Assembly (NCBI RefSeq): GCF_008764295.1
Contig: NZ_VTQX01000012.1
Span: 40,407-104,406, forward strand
Origin: Bacillus methanolicus
Lineage (GTDB): Bacteria > Bacillota > Bacilli > Bacillales > Cytobacillaceae
DNA length: 64,000 nucleotides
Reading direction: 5' to 3'
Positions 33,776-43,166 of the stretch are shown piece by piece (the first letter of the stretch is position 1; each line of letters starts with the position of its first letter). Below the pieces are notes generated by a model, which worked only from the letters and a program-made list of their open reading frames with translations, made no database searches and had not been told where the DNA came from. Both the position numbers and the translations under genes were made by a program.

Positions 33776-33876
33776 CTACATCCTCCTTTCGAAAGGAGAG
33801 AGGCAGTCCCACTTATAAAGGATAATCCCCTGTGAGAACTGCACTTCCAAAAAAAGTAAAAATTACGTCTACCCCC

Positions 33877-34377
33877 TTATAAAGGTTGAAAATCCCACTT
33901 TAATCCGCCAGCGGAATTTCGTATATCATCACTGTAATTTTCAATTTGCACTTCCATTTTGATGGCCTCAACGTTGCTAATTTCTAGGAGATGATAGCAA
34001 TAGTCATGATTTTTATAATCATAATTGTAATAAATTTTTGTAATGCCAGCTTGGAGAATTTTCTTCATGCAATGGACACAAGGAAAATGGGTCACATAAA
34101 TCTGACTCCCCTTTGTCGAAACCCCTTGTAAAGCACATTGCAAAATAGCATTCTCTTCTGCATGAAGGCATCTTAAGCAATGATTATTTTCAACGAAGCA
34201 ACCTGCATCTAAACAGTGGTCTTCTCCACTAATCCCCCCATTATAGCCTGTACTAATAATACGATTATTTTTTACGAGCACTGAACCAACATTTAATCGA
34301 TTGCATGTGCTTCTCATACTTATGAGATGGGCATTCAGCATAAAATACTGATCCCAAGTTAACCTGTTATCACTCAA
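33877..34377 (-). CDS. comEB: ComEB, deoxycytidylate deaminase family protein
   Basis: Member of the dCMP deaminase family encoded in the comE operon; in B. subtilis it is not needed for DNA uptake itself. The zinc site is CLHAEENAI (near residue 92) with THFPCVHCMK (near 115). It is somewhat shorter than the B. subtilis protein. I prefer TTG 34377 (MSDNRLTWDQYF), 6 nt after GGGTG. GTG 34386 is the alternative. Confidence 0.9.
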   Translation of the reverse strand: MSDNRLTWDQYFMLNAHLISMRSTCNRLNVGSVLVKNNRIISTGYNGGISGEDHCLDAGCFVENNHCLRCLHAEENAILQCALQGVSTKGSQIYVTHFPCVHCMKKILQAGITKIYYNYDYKNHDYCYHLLEISNVEAIKMEVQIENYSDDIRNSAGGLKWDFQPL

Positions 34378-34470
34378 ATGTCTCACCCTTTTTTCTGACT
34401 TACCTTCAGTTTAATGGGAAAGAAGAAGACTCGTCAATTTGAAATTATGGCAGTATCGTAAAAATTCTTC

Positions 34471-35091
34471 CTACTTTACGACAATGCTTTCCTTTAATTT
34501 TTCAAACGTCTTCTCACCAAATCCACTAATGGACATAATATCCTCTATCGCTTTAAATGCCCCGTTACTTTCACGATACTCAATAATCGCCTGTGCTTTC
34601 GCTGGTCCTATCCCTGGTAATGTTTCTAATTCATCAGCAGTCGCCTTGTTAATATTGATTTTTTGATTAGCAGAATCAATCCCTCCATCCATCATGCCCC
34701 CCTCTCCTAGAGCATCCTCTTCTCCAATCGTCGGAACATATACAACCATCTCATCCGTTACTCTCATAGCGAAATTAGTCGCATCAGGATTGGCATCTTT
34801 TGTTATCCCTCCTGCACTTTCAATCACATCTTTGATCCGATCACCAGCAGTAGCTCTATATACTCCTGGTCGCTGCACCGCCCCTTTCACATCAACCAAT
34901 ATATCCTGATCTTCATGTTCTTCTATCTCGTTTAACTCTTCTTGCAATGGCTCAGCCGAGGAATCCCAGCTTTCATCAACTCTCTCATTATCGTTAGCAG
35001 CTCCGGAAAAAAACAGATAATAGCTTAAAAGCCCTGCTAAAACAGCCACAATAGCAAGGGGTTTTTTTCGCTCTTTTATCCACTCTACCAT
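34471..35091 (-). CDS. comEA: competence DNA receptor ComEA
   Basis: Surface DNA-binding protein of the transformation machine. One N-terminal membrane anchor (about 11-29) is followed by an acidic linker and an SLBB domain (VDVKGAVQRPGVYRATAGDR, near residue 67). The C-terminal helix-hairpin-helix motif pair is ININKATADELETLPGIGPAKAQAI (in part) and SISGFGEKTFEKLK. 206 residues. ATG after AAAGGAAGATGGTAA. Divergent from comER. Confidence 0.95.
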   Translation of the reverse strand: MVEWIKERKKPLAIVAVLAGLLSYYLFFSGAANDNERVDESWDSSAEPLQEELNEIEEHEDQDILVDVKGAVQRPGVYRATAGDRIKDVIESAGGITKDANPDATNFAMRVTDEMVVYVPTIGEEDALGEGGMMDGGIDSANQKININKATADELETLPGIGPAKAQAIIEYRESNGAFKAIEDIMSISGFGEKTFEKLKESIVVK

Positions 35092-35193
35092 TTACCATCT
35101 TCCTTTCCTTGACATATTTCAATTGCAAAATTCATATTGTTATACTAATGGGTTAATTTTGAGGTGTGTAAATAAAGAAGGAGGGCTGTAATC

Positions 35194-36042
35194 ATGAAAA
35201 TTGGGATCATTGGTACAGGCAACATGGGGAGAATTATGATCGAAGCCTTTATCGACGGAAAAGCCTTATCCCCTTCTTCGATCATTATGACCAATCGTAC
35301 GATTTCGAAGGCTGTTGCGATCCAGAAGCTTTATCCAGAGATTAACATAGTCCATGATGTTACAGATGTCGCAAAGGAAGCAGACCTTCTTTTCCTTTGT
35401 GTGAAGCCGGGAAATATGCATGATGTAATCCAAGAAATACTTCCCTTTTTAAACAAGGCACAATGTGTAACTTCTATTACGAGTCCACTCAACACTTCAT
35501 TACTAGCATCGCTTCTTCCTTGTTCAACAGCTCGGGCAATCCCAAGCATTACCAACCGAGCGTTAGCCGGAGTCTCACTTCTTACCTTTAGCGAACAATG
35601 CGAACCTCAGTGGCAACAGTACTTAATACAATTATTCGAGAAAATTTCCACCCCGATCATCATTGATGAAGATATAACGCGGGTTTCATCTGACATCGTA
35701 AGCTGCGGACCGGCATTCTTTACTTATTTAACAAGAAGATTCATTGATGCTGCCGTATCTGAGACCAATATAGACCGGGAGACAGCAACAAAAATGGCAG
35801 GTGAAATGCTGATAGGGCTAGGTGCTCTCCTCAGCAAACAGTTCTATACTTTTGAATCTTTACAAGAAAAGGTTAGTGTAAAAGGTGGAGTAACAGGAGA
35901 AGGGATTAAAGTATTAGAAGATGAGCTTGGAGCAGTATTTGAGCATCTGTTTCAGGCAACACATGTAAAGTTTGCTGAAGATTTACAAGAGGTCAATGCA
36001 GCATTCGCCACAGCAGAAGGACAAAAGAGTCCAAGATATTAA
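35194..36042 (+). CDS. comER: ComER, pyrroline-5-carboxylate reductase-like protein
   Basis: Located opposite the comE operon as in B. subtilis, where it is not required for competence. The Rossmann motif IGIIGTGNMGRIMIEAF begins the protein, and the C-terminal ProC-type dimerisation region contains VKGGVTGEGIKVLE. 282 residues. Reductase activity is inferred from the fold only. ATG after GAAGGAGGGCTGTAATC. Confidence 0.92.
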   Translation: MKIGIIGTGNMGRIMIEAFIDGKALSPSSIIMTNRTISKAVAIQKLYPEINIVHDVTDVAKEADLLFLCVKPGNMHDVIQEILPFLNKAQCVTSITSPLNTSLLASLLPCSTARAIPSITNRALAGVSLLTFSEQCEPQWQQYLIQLFEKISTPIIIDEDITRVSSDIVSCGPAFFTYLTRRFIDAAVSETNIDRETATKMAGEMLIGLGALLSKQFYTFESLQEKVSVKGGVTGEGIKVLEDELGAVFEHLFQATHVKFAEDLQEVNAAFATAEGQKSPRY

Positions 36043-36113
36043 CTTAATAATTCGATTTATTACGATGAAATCCTTTCACAAACGAAAAGAATTGTAACGA
36101 TTTTGTGTCAAAA

Positions 36114-36146
36114 GCAACATACCTGTCCAAGTTGGTATGTTGTTTT
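36114..36146 (+). terminator. intrinsic terminator after comER
   Basis: CAACATACC and GGTATGTTG form a 9-bp stem followed by TTTTTGG. Confidence 0.88.
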
Positions 36147-36150
36147 TGGT

Positions 36151-36577
36151 TTTTAAGAGAGCATTGTCATTTACCACGCAACCATGTGCTAAGTGACATT
36201 GAGAAAAACAGCATGAATAAGATAGATAAAACTGAAACTAACCACTTGTAAAAAGCAGGTGGTTAGAATAACAGCGTGGGGCACCTTCGGAACAATCGGA
36301 AGGCAGATTGTTCTTATGATGATCAATTCAAAGTCCTTATCCTTCGTGCTCATCACCGTACAAACTGGAGAGAACTTCAGGTTCAAAAAATAAAGCAAGA
36401 GGCATAAATCCATCCTTGCTCTTTTCGAATGTCCTTCCTAGAAATTCGTAATAAAGCGCAAATGTAGGGAATTTCCACAGGAGAGCCTGAATGGAACCGG
36501 GTTGGTTCGATCGTGTGAAATTGCATCGGTTTGAACAGATTGCGAGTTTTGTGTAGATTTTCAGAAGAACCAAAAAA
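36151..36577. other. long non-coding interval between comER and yqeM
   Basis: No supportable gene. Overlapping short frames on the minus strand lack ribosome sites. An ACCAC/GTGGT hairpin lies at 36239-36263. Composition is less AT-rich than nearby spacers, so this may be a remnant or dispersed repeat sequence rather than plain spacer. Confidence 0.4.
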
Positions 36578-36624
36578 CGCCGAGACTCTGAACTGCATTA
36601 AGTACAGTTCAAAATCCCAGCGCT
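36578..36624 (-). terminator. terminator after yqeM
   Basis: A central GAACTG/CAGTTC stem lies inside a longer imperfect stem closed by CGC/GCG, followed on the minus strand by TTTTTT. It ends the yqeG to yqeM operon. Confidence 0.75.
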
Positions 36625-36655
36625 TCTATGTAAAAACAAATACGGCCCAAAATTA

Positions 36656-37396
36656 TCATTTATGAGCTACAACAAAAAAAACACGTTCAGAATTGGCTTG
36701 TGGTTCCCCTGCAAAATCCCCAATTGTTTCGAGCACAGTGAAACCAGCTTCAGTTAACCATTGCTCATATGTTTCAAGTGCAAATGAGCGTTGAGTATGA
36801 TTCTCGTCAATCCGCTCATACTTTCCTGAAGAATCCTCAACAAAAAAGGTCAATTCATGCTCCACACTATGGGGATATTCTCCTGCAAAGCAGTTCCAAA
36901 TGTAACAAATACGACCATCATCATACGTAAATGTTTCATTTAGGAAGATTTCATTTATTTTATAAAGGGAGTGAACATCAAAAATTAATAAACCATCTTT
37001 TTTGAGAAACTGCTTAATTTGATGGAAGGTTTGCTTCACTTCTTCCTCTGTCTGCAAATAGTTTAAAGAATCGCAAAATATGCCTATTACATCGTATTTT
37101 GTCAGCAAATCAAGCTCAACCATATTTTGCTGAAAAAAATCAATCGCTAGTCCTTCATCAACGGCCTTTGCCTGTGCAACAGTGAGCATGTCAGCAGATA
37201 GATCGACACCCGACACTGTATAACCGTTCTTTTGCAAACGAAGTGATAATTCTCCTGTGCCACATGCTAGGTCTAACAGCTTTTTCCCAGAAACATTGTA
37301 TTTTTGGCAACTATCATTAACGATGCGAACCCATTGTTCATACGGAACATCTTTCATTAACTCATCGTATAAATAGGCAAATCGCTCATAAGTCAT
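36656..37396 (-). CDS. yqeM: class I SAM-dependent methyltransferase YqeM
   Basis: Methyltransferase-fold protein of unknown substrate. Motif I is LLDLACGTGELS near residue 40 and VDLSADMLTVA is near 60. 246 residues. The ATG overlaps the rsfS stop (ATGA). It is the last gene of the nadD-type operon, as in B. subtilis. Confidence 0.92.
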   Translation of the reverse strand: MTYERFAYLYDELMKDVPYEQWVRIVNDSCQKYNVSGKKLLDLACGTGELSLRLQKNGYTVSGVDLSADMLTVAQAKAVDEGLAIDFFQQNMVELDLLTKYDVIGIFCDSLNYLQTEEEVKQTFHQIKQFLKKDGLLIFDVHSLYKINEIFLNETFTYDDGRICYIWNCFAGEYPHSVEHELTFFVEDSSGKYERIDENHTQRSFALETYEQWLTEAGFTVLETIGDFAGEPQANSERVFFVVAHK

Positions 37397-37746
37397 GAGA
37401 GTTCACTCTGAATATTAAGGGTAGGGGCATCCCCCCAAAGACGTTCCAAATTATAATAGCTTCTTTCATCGCGATGAAAGACATGTGCAACAACATCACC
37501 AAGGTCAATTAAAATCCATTTTGCTTCATCATAGCCTTCCATTCGCTTCACGTCATAATGATTTTCTACAGCTTTTTCTTTTATTTCCCGCGCGATTGCT
37601 TGCACTTGTTTGTCAGAGTTCCCGTGGCAAATTATAAAATAATCGGCAATTAAAGAAATCCCTTTCATATTAAGTGCAACAATATCCTCTGCACGCTTAT
37701 CATCAGCAGCTTTTACCGCTATCGTTAATAATTGGTTATCATTCAT
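37393..37746 (-). CDS. rsfS: ribosome silencing factor RsfS
   Basis: Binds L14 and blocks subunit joining in slow growth. The 117 residues contain KAADDKRAEDIVALN near the start and WILIDLGDVVAHVFHRDERSYY-type sequence near residue 80. It overlaps yqeK upstream by 8 bp and yqeM downstream. Confidence 0.95.
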   Translation of the reverse strand: MNDNQLLTIAVKAADDKRAEDIVALNMKGISLIADYFIICHGNSDKQVQAIAREIKEKAVENHYDVKRMEGYDEAKWILIDLGDVVAHVFHRDERSYYNLERLWGDAPTLNIQSELS

Positions 37747-38317
37747 CTACTATAGTCCTCCTATTTGCAATTAGATCATTGTAAGTGTGAAATGTATCTG
37801 GGAATACAGGCTGATTTTTTTTCATTAGAAATGAAATCGTGTTTTGCACTGCTCTTATTAATGCAAGCTGCAAATCCTTTTTGGCAAGCTCCCTAACTTC
37901 TTCAACTCCTGGAAACTGCCGCCCTGGCTCAATATAGTCGGCTAAATAAATAATTTTTTCCAGCATAGACATTCCTACTCGACCAGAGGTATGATATTTT
38001 ATCGCATTTAAGATCTCCATATCCACAATACCAACTTCCTTTTCAACCAAGAAAGCACCGACTGGAGCATGCCATAATTCACTGTTATATTGGAGCAGCT
38101 CAGGCGCCATTTTTTCTGCCACAATGATTTGTTTCATTTCTTCTTTTGGCCGAAACTTCGCATAATCATGAAAAATGGCGGCGATTTCCGCTTTTTTCTC
38201 ATCTACATCATATTGACGGGCTAAAAGTATTGCTGTTTCCATAACACCGATCGTATGTTGATATCTATGCTCTGTTAAATGCTCTTTAACGATTGCCAAC
38301 GCTTCACTTTGATTCAT
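37739..38317 (-). CDS. yqeK: HD-domain Ap4A hydrolase YqeK
   Basis: Symmetrical diadenosine tetraphosphatase of the YqeK family. The HD metal site is visible as YQHTIGV (His near residue 21) and AIFHDYAKF (His-Asp near 50), with further His in IKYHTSGR. 192 residues. It overlaps nadD by 14 bp, so translation is coupled. Confidence 0.93.
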   Translation of the reverse strand: MNQSEALAIVKEHLTEHRYQHTIGVMETAILLARQYDVDEKKAEIAAIFHDYAKFRPKEEMKQIIVAEKMAPELLQYNSELWHAPVGAFLVEKEVGIVDMEILNAIKYHTSGRVGMSMLEKIIYLADYIEPGRQFPGVEEVRELAKKDLQLALIRAVQNTISFLMKKNQPVFPDTFHTYNDLIANRRTIVDE

Positions 38318-38876
38318 ATAAATGATTCTCCTTCAAATATTCAATCAGGGAGTCTGGAAGCAAATAGCGGATCGATTTCCCTTCTTGAATTCTCTCCCTA
38401 ATTAAACTAGATGAAACTTGAAATTCCGGAATATCAATATGAATAATCGGATACGAAGTTTTGTCTTGATAAGTTGGTCTATTTACCCCGACAAAAGAAA
38501 CCATATGCACCAATTCATCTATTTTATACCATTTAGGCAAATACTCAACCATATCCGCTCCAATAATAAAATAAAAGCTCTTATCAGGATGCAGTTTTTT
38601 TAATTGCTGAATGGTGTCGTACGTATATGACGGGCCAGGACGCTCCAGTTCAATCGTTTCAATTTTAAAATAGGCGACATCTTCAAGCGCTAATTTTAGC
38701 ATATTCAATCGATCCTCAGTTGAAATCAGAGCGGATTTTTTCTTGTGAGGAGGCTCCTGATTAGGAAGAAACCATATCTCATCAAGCTCCAGTTCATGAA
38801 AAACCTCGTTTGCAATGAGAAGATGACCATGGTGTGGAGGGTCAAATGTTCCTCCTAATAATCCAATCTTCCTCAT
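38304..38876 (-). CDS. nadD: nicotinate-nucleotide adenylyltransferase
   Basis: Makes deamido-NAD from nicotinate mononucleotide and ATP. Nucleotidyltransferase motif [12 protein letters not shown] is at residues 8-19 and the second ATP-binding motif [10 protein letters not shown] is near 155. 190 residues. ATG after GGAGGTGTGTGA. Confidence 0.96.
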   Translation of the reverse strand: MRKIGLLGGTFDPPHHGHLLIANEVFHELELDEIWFLPNQEPPHKKKSALISTEDRLNMLKLALEDVAYFKIETIELERPGPSYTYDTIQQLKKLHPDKSFYFIIGADMVEYLPKWYKIDELVHMVSFVGVNRPTYQDKTSYPIIHIDIPEFQVSSSLIRERIQEGKSIRYLLPDSLIEYLKENHLYESK

Positions 38877-39018
38877 TCACACACCTCCAAACCACTCAGA
38901 TAGGCTCTAGCACCCTACCTAAAAAATACGAACTCATAATCTTTGTGATCATTTCCGAAGAAAATACAGGCTATATTAGCTATCCTCCGTGGATCTAATC
39001 GCCTGTTTTTAAGAACCA

Positions 39019-39309
39019 TTAAGGCAGCACTATCTCTTTATTATCTTTCGATTCTTTGTAAAGAACAATTGTGTTACCAATTACTTGAACAAGTTCTGCT
39101 CCGCAGCCTTCTGCGAGCTTTTCTGCGACCGTGCCGCGCTCTTCGTCACAATTTTGAAGCACGCTTACTTTCAAAAGTTCCCTTGCTTCAAGCGCTTCAC
39201 TAATTTGCTTCATCATATTTTCATTCACTCCGCCTTTACCCACTTGAAATATCGGGTTAAGATGATGTGCCTTCGAGCGAAGAAATCTTTTTTGTTTTCC
39301 AGTTAACAT
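39019..39309 (-). CDS. yhbY: YhbY family RNA-binding protein
   Basis: CRM-domain protein associated with pre-50S particles. The 96 residues start MLTGKQKRFLRSKAHHLNPIFQVGKGGV, with GxxG-type GKGG. It overlaps the aroE stop by 7 bp. Known as yqeI in B. subtilis. Confidence 0.94.
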   Translation of the reverse strand: MLTGKQKRFLRSKAHHLNPIFQVGKGGVNENMMKQISEALEARELLKVSVLQNCDEERGTVAEKLAEGCGAELVQVIGNTIVLYKESKDNKEIVLP

Positions 39310-40142
39310 ATAGTTCCTCCTAGTTGTTGTAACACTCTATTCGTCATCCGTTTAATATCCGGCATTACATTTGTCCATTTTTCAAAAGCAAGCGCCCCCT
39401 GCTGAACAAACATTTGAATCCCATTTTGCGTTTTTGCACCTTTGTTTTTAGCCTGACGTAAAAGCTCTGTTTCTAACGGGTTGTAAATAATATCACTCAC
39501 AAAAGCACTTTCCTTTAAATTATGTAAAGATAATACTTTGCATTCAGAATTCGGAGACATACCAAGAGATGTTGTTTGAATAATAATATCATATGCTGCC
39601 AATTGCTCTTCCGCCTCATTCAGACTAATAATATTCGATTTAGCATGATACGGACATTCTTCAACAAGACGCTCCGCTTTTATCGGAGTTCTATTTGTCA
39701 GATCAATATGGGCGACACCTTCAAATGCAAGGGTAAAATATATCGCCCGCGCTGCCCCTCCAGCACCAATCATTAACACCTTCTTCTCGTTAAGGCCTTG
39801 CAACTCTGATTTGAGAGCTTTAACATAACCACTTCCATCGGTATTGTACCCAATTAGTCGTCCATTTTCATTCACTACCGTATTAACAGCTCCAATCGAA
39901 CGCGCCAGTGGGTCAACACCGTCGAGCAGTGAAATAATGGCAACTTTATGGGGTACAGTTACATTAAATCCACTTATGTTCATTGCGCGAAATCCTTTAA
40001 CCGCATCAGCCAAATCCTCTTCTTTAATCGCAAATGCGTGATAATGGGCATCGATTCCATGGTGCTGAAATAAATCATTATGCATGAGAGGTGACATCGA
40101 ATGGGCAATTGGATTTCCAATTACAGCGTATAATTTTTTCAT
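39303..40142 (-). CDS. aroE: shikimate dehydrogenase
   Basis: NADPH-dependent reduction of 3-dehydroshikimate in the aromatic pathway. NVTVPHK carries the catalytic lysine near residue 65, NTDGSGY carries the conserved Asp near 100, and GAGGAARAI is the NADP site near 126. I start at ATG 40142 (MKKLYAVIGNPI). A TTG four codons upstream is possible because the GGGAGGGG site is very close to the ATG. 279 residues. Confidence 0.95.
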   Translation of the reverse strand: MKKLYAVIGNPIAHSMSPLMHNDLFQHHGIDAHYHAFAIKEEDLADAVKGFRAMNISGFNVTVPHKVAIISLLDGVDPLARSIGAVNTVVNENGRLIGYNTDGSGYVKALKSELQGLNEKKVLMIGAGGAARAIYFTLAFEGVAHIDLTNRTPIKAERLVEECPYHAKSNIISLNEAEEQLAAYDIIIQTTSLGMSPNSECKVLSLHNLKESAFVSDIIYNPLETELLRQAKNKGAKTQNGIQMFVQQGALAFEKWTNVMPDIKRMTNRVLQQLGGTIC

Positions 40143-40166
40143 TCCCCTCCCCAATCCTTTCTATTC

Positions 40167-41270
40167 TTATATAAGTGACTTGCGAAGCAGTGCGTGGACA
40201 CCTTTTGGCACGTAGACCGCTACTTTGGCCCCAGGATCATTGACAGTAATCCAGCCAAGTCCTGAAAAAACAATATCCGTTTTCCCTTCTTTAATCGTGA
40301 ATTCATGCTTAATGAGCGGTGGGAATGAATCAAGCTGCTCCTTACGCGGTGGAGTCAGCATTTCTCCTTTATGCCTTTCATAAAGATCCGAAGCCTTCTC
40401 AAGCTTTGTACGATGAATTTGGATATGATTCGAAACATGACAAACAAACGAACTTCGGCCGCCACTAATATAGTCAAAGCGGGCTAAGCCCCCAAAAAAG
40501 AGTGTCTGCCCTTCATTTAATTGATAAATTTTCGGTTTAATTTCCTTTTTCGGAGTGATTACTTTTAAATCTCTTTTATCAATATAATGGGCCATCTGAT
40601 GATGGTTGATAATTCCCGGCGTATCTACCAAAAATTTCCCGTCCGCTAAAGGGATTTCAATCATATCAAGCGTTGTTCCTGGGAAGTGGGAGGTTGTAAT
40701 AACATCGCCCTCTCCCGTTACTTCTTTTAAAATGCGATTTATAAAGGTTGATTTCCCAACATTCGTACAGCCAACGACATAGACATCCTTCCCTTCACGA
40801 TACCTGTCGATCGCTTCCGTTACTTCTTTAATAAAATGCCCCTTCTCCGCACTAACGAGAAAAACATCCTTTGGCTTCAGCCCTAATTCCTTGGCTTCTT
40901 GCTTCATCCAGTTTATCAATTTATTCGGTTTAACAGAGTGAGGCAAAAGATCAACCTTATTGCCGATTAGAACAATTGGGTTATCTCCGACAAAACGATG
41001 CAAACCAGGAAGCCAACTACCGTTAAAATCAAATATATCAACAATTTTTACAATGAGCGCGTCTCTTTTTCCAAGTTCATTGAGTATTTTTAAAAAATCG
41101 TCATCCGTTAAATTTACATCCTGCACTTCGTTATAATGCTTCAAACGAAAACATCTTTGACAAACAACTTCCTCTTTATCAAGAGACGATTTTGGCGCAT
41201 AGCCAATTTGCTCCTTATCCTCCGTTTGAATTTTAACTCCACAACCTATACAAATGTATTGCTCACTCAA
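40167..41270 (-). CDS. yqeH: ribosome biogenesis GTPase YqeH
   Basis: Circularly permuted GTPase needed for 30S assembly. The N-terminal zinc finger has CIGCGVKIQTED and CQRCFRLKHY. The permuted G motifs follow: NKVDLL (near residue 105) precedes GCTNVGKSTFINR (near 163) and DTPGI (near 215). I choose TTG 41270 (MSEQYICIGCG), 7 nt after GGAGG. It overlaps the yqeG stop as TTGA. 367 residues. Confidence 0.95.
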   Translation of the reverse strand: MSEQYICIGCGVKIQTEDKEQIGYAPKSSLDKEEVVCQRCFRLKHYNEVQDVNLTDDDFLKILNELGKRDALIVKIVDIFDFNGSWLPGLHRFVGDNPIVLIGNKVDLLPHSVKPNKLINWMKQEAKELGLKPKDVFLVSAEKGHFIKEVTEAIDRYREGKDVYVVGCTNVGKSTFINRILKEVTGEGDVITTSHFPGTTLDMIEIPLADGKFLVDTPGIINHHQMAHYIDKRDLKVITPKKEIKPKIYQLNEGQTLFFGGLARFDYISGGRSSFVCHVSNHIQIHRTKLEKASDLYERHKGEMLTPPRKEQLDSFPPLIKHEFTIKEGKTDIVFSGLGWITVNDPGAKVAVYVPKGVHALLRKSLI

Positions 41271-41788
41271 GATTTTTCCTCCCATACAATCATGCCTTTT
41301 TTACGAAACCAATTTAATATTCTTCTTTCGATCATGCGATTAAATTTTGTCCAAAAGCCATCGGTTGATGCAACTGGTACGACTAATATTGTATGAAATC
41401 CACCGCGATTACCGCCTAGTACGTCCGTCAGTAATTGATCACCAATCACAACGGTCTCTTCCTTCCTCAACCCCATGTTTTGAACAGCCCTATGAAAAGC
41501 TCTTACAAGTGGTTTACGGGCTTGAAAAATAAACGGAATATTAAGAGGATCGGAAAAAGCTTGGACCCTTTCTCGATTATTATTCGAAACGATGGTGATG
41601 CGAATATTTTCCTTTCGCATCATTTCAAACCATTCCGTTAATTTTGGCGTTGCATTAGGACGATCCCATTCCACTAGAGTATTATCCAGATCCGTTATAA
41701 TTCCCTTTATCCCTTGCTCCTTTAAACTTTCAGGAGTGATTTGGAATATACTTTTTACATGCTGATCCGGTAAAAATATCTTCAACAA
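41267..41788 (-). CDS. yqeG: YqeG family HAD phosphatase
   Basis: HAD hydrolase of subfamily IIIA. The nucleophile motif is DLDNTLVEWD (near residue 27), motif II is VSNNN, and the acidic motif is VIGDQLLTDVLGGNR. Substrate is not established. I choose TTG 41788 (MLKIFLPDQ), 7 nt after GAGGTG; 173 residues, the normal length. It heads the operon ending in yqeM. Confidence 0.94.
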   Translation of the reverse strand: MLKIFLPDQHVKSIFQITPESLKEQGIKGIITDLDNTLVEWDRPNATPKLTEWFEMMRKENIRITIVSNNNRERVQAFSDPLNIPFIFQARKPLVRAFHRAVQNMGLRKEETVVIGDQLLTDVLGGNRGGFHTILVVPVASTDGFWTKFNRMIERRILNWFRKKGMIVWEEKS

Positions 41789-41984
41789 TGATAGACACCT
41801 CAATTTCTTTATCTCAGTTTTTATTCCCAATTTTAACTTTTGTGTAAGAAGGAGTGCAAGCAATTCTATTAGACGAACCGCTCCCTGCAGAAATGAAGGA
41901 GGTCGCGTCAGAATACGTCGAAATGAAGTACAAAATCACGAAAGCGGAAAAACTTTTCGACACAAAAAGCCTCTTTTCAACAGT
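41789..41984. other. upstream region of yqeG and sda
   Basis: Carries the promoter region of the yqeG operon on the minus strand. A plus-strand frame (41854-42036) is open but has no correctly spaced ribosome site; see rejected list. Confidence 0.35.
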
Positions 41985-42083
41985 TGTGGATAACTTTATT
42001 CACATATCCCACATTGATTTATATAGTTTTCTATAACTTATAAACAAATTAATCACAACTTATCCACCATACGTTGTGGATAA
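41985..42083 (+). promoter_or_regulatory. DnaA-box cluster upstream of sda
   Basis: Two perfect DnaA boxes in reverse orientation, TGTGGATAA at 41985-41993 and 42075-42083. Two single-mismatch boxes are also present, TTATTCACA at 41996-42004 and TTATCCACC at 42060-42068. In B. subtilis, DnaA controls sda to couple sporulation to replication status, so these are very likely functional. Confidence 0.88.
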
Positions 42084-42201
42084 ACGGAACGGTTGTTCTA
42101 CCTTCATATTTTTGTTAGAGTAAGAATACAGCTAAGGGAACTTACATAATATGTATATTCACCCTTTATTAGAACGAGTAATCGAGGAGGTGAATTCTGA
42201 C

Positions 42202-42342
42202 ATGAGAAAGCTGTCAGATGAACTACTAGTTGAATCCTATTTCAAAGCGAAAGAATTAAATTTATCAAAAGACTTCATCCTTCTAATTGAAACAGAAATT
42301 CACCGTCGTTCTTTAACTCATAAAATAAAAGCCTCTTCATAA
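42202..42342 (+). CDS. sda: sporulation histidine kinase inhibitor Sda
   Basis: Checkpoint protein that binds sporulation sensor kinases such as KinA and blocks phosphorelay activation when replication is disturbed. 46 residues starting [16 protein letters not shown], matching Sda across its length as a helical hairpin. ATG at 42202, 8 nt after GGAGGTG. The upstream in-frame extension has no support. DnaA boxes lie 120-220 bp upstream. Confidence 0.95.
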   Translation: MRKLSDELLVESYFKAKELNLSKDFILLIETEIHRRSLTHKIKASS

Positions 42343-42351
42343 TTTACCATT

Positions 42352-42372
42352 GCCCAAAAGGGCTTTTCTTTT
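42352..42372 (+). terminator. terminator after sda
   Basis: GCCC-AAAA-GGGC followed by TTTTCTTTTT, short but with a good U-tract. Confidence 0.75.
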
Positions 42373-42374
42373 TG

Positions 42375-43166
42375 TTAATTTTGCTTGGATCGCATATAGC
42401 CAAGCACATCACCAACTCTTACTTCCCTTGGTGTTACATGATTTTGCACCGGTTCAATTGAATCAGGGTTAAATAAGAGGATCACGGTCGAGCCAAAAGT
42501 GAAATAGGCAATTTCCTCGCCTTTTTCCAATTGCTCACCCATATGAATCGATTCAATCGAATTAACAAACATCGCGCCCACTTTCACAATCGCTGCTACA
42601 CCGGAATCATGTTCAACTTCTGTAATTTTACGATAATTTTTTGCTAGCGTGTCTCTGCCATACTTAAGTCCATGGCGGTTTACAGGGTACGACTTCTTAC
42701 CTAAAGTCCATTCACCCACCACTTTTCCTGAGAGTGGGCTATGGATGCGATGATAGTGACTAGGACTTAAATAGAGCAGGAAGTAAGTACCGTTCATATA
42801 TTTTCGTGCTTTATCATCGCTACCAAGCATTTCCAGGACGGAGTATTGCTTCCCTTTAACGGTCAAGGTTAGTTCAGTTGAAATCGAGCCGATATCTTCT
42901 AATACGGCGTCTACCGGACTTACAATCGAGTTTACACGAGCATCAATCGTCCGAGCTCCGATTTTCAATTTTCGAATGAAAAAATCATGTAGAGTCGCGA
43001 ACTCTTCTATCGGGGTTGCCATTTCATGTACATTGACCTTGTATATTTTTGCAAAAGAAGGAATGAACAATCGACTTGCTCTCGATTGAGCCAATTTTTT
43101 CAACAAAAATGATGTCCACCTTCCATTCGTTAATTCAATTAAATTTCGGTAAAACCATTGAATCAA
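42375..43166 (-). CDS. psd: phosphatidylserine decarboxylase proenzyme
   Basis: Pyruvoyl enzyme making phosphatidylethanolamine. SPVDAVLEDIG carries the catalytic Asp (near residue 83) and LSPSHYHRIHSP the His. The self-cleavage motif FGST lies near residue 228; cleavage is before the Ser. I choose TTG 43166 (MIQWFYRNLIELTN), 8 nt after GGAGG, giving 263 residues; ATG 43181 overlaps the ribosome site. No pssA neighbour is seen here. Confidence 0.93.
   Translation of the reverse strand: MIQWFYRNLIELTNGRWTSFLLKKLAQSRASRLFIPSFAKIYKVNVHEMATPIEEFATLHDFFIRKLKIGARTIDARVNSIVSPVDAVLEDIGSISTELTLTVKGKQYSVLEMLGSDDKARKYMNGTYFLLYLSPSHYHRIHSPLSGKVVGEWTLGKKSYPVNRHGLKYGRDTLAKNYRKITEVEHDSGVAAIVKVGAMFVNSIESIHMGEQLEKGEEIAYFTFGSTVILLFNPDSIEPVQNHVTPREVRVGDVLGYMRSKQN

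Noticed and set aside
36189..36598. Overlapping minus-strand open frames of 71-78 residues downstream of yqeM
   Set aside because: No ribosome sites, three frames open over the same bases, and one frame runs into the yqeM terminator. More likely repeat or remnant sequence than genes.
41854..42036. Plus-strand 60-residue open frame upstream of sda, with a protein-like acidic N-terminal half
   Set aside because: AAGGA directly abuts the GTG with no spacing, later ATGs have no ribosome site, and the second half runs through the DnaA boxes. It could be a gene remnant, but I cannot support it.
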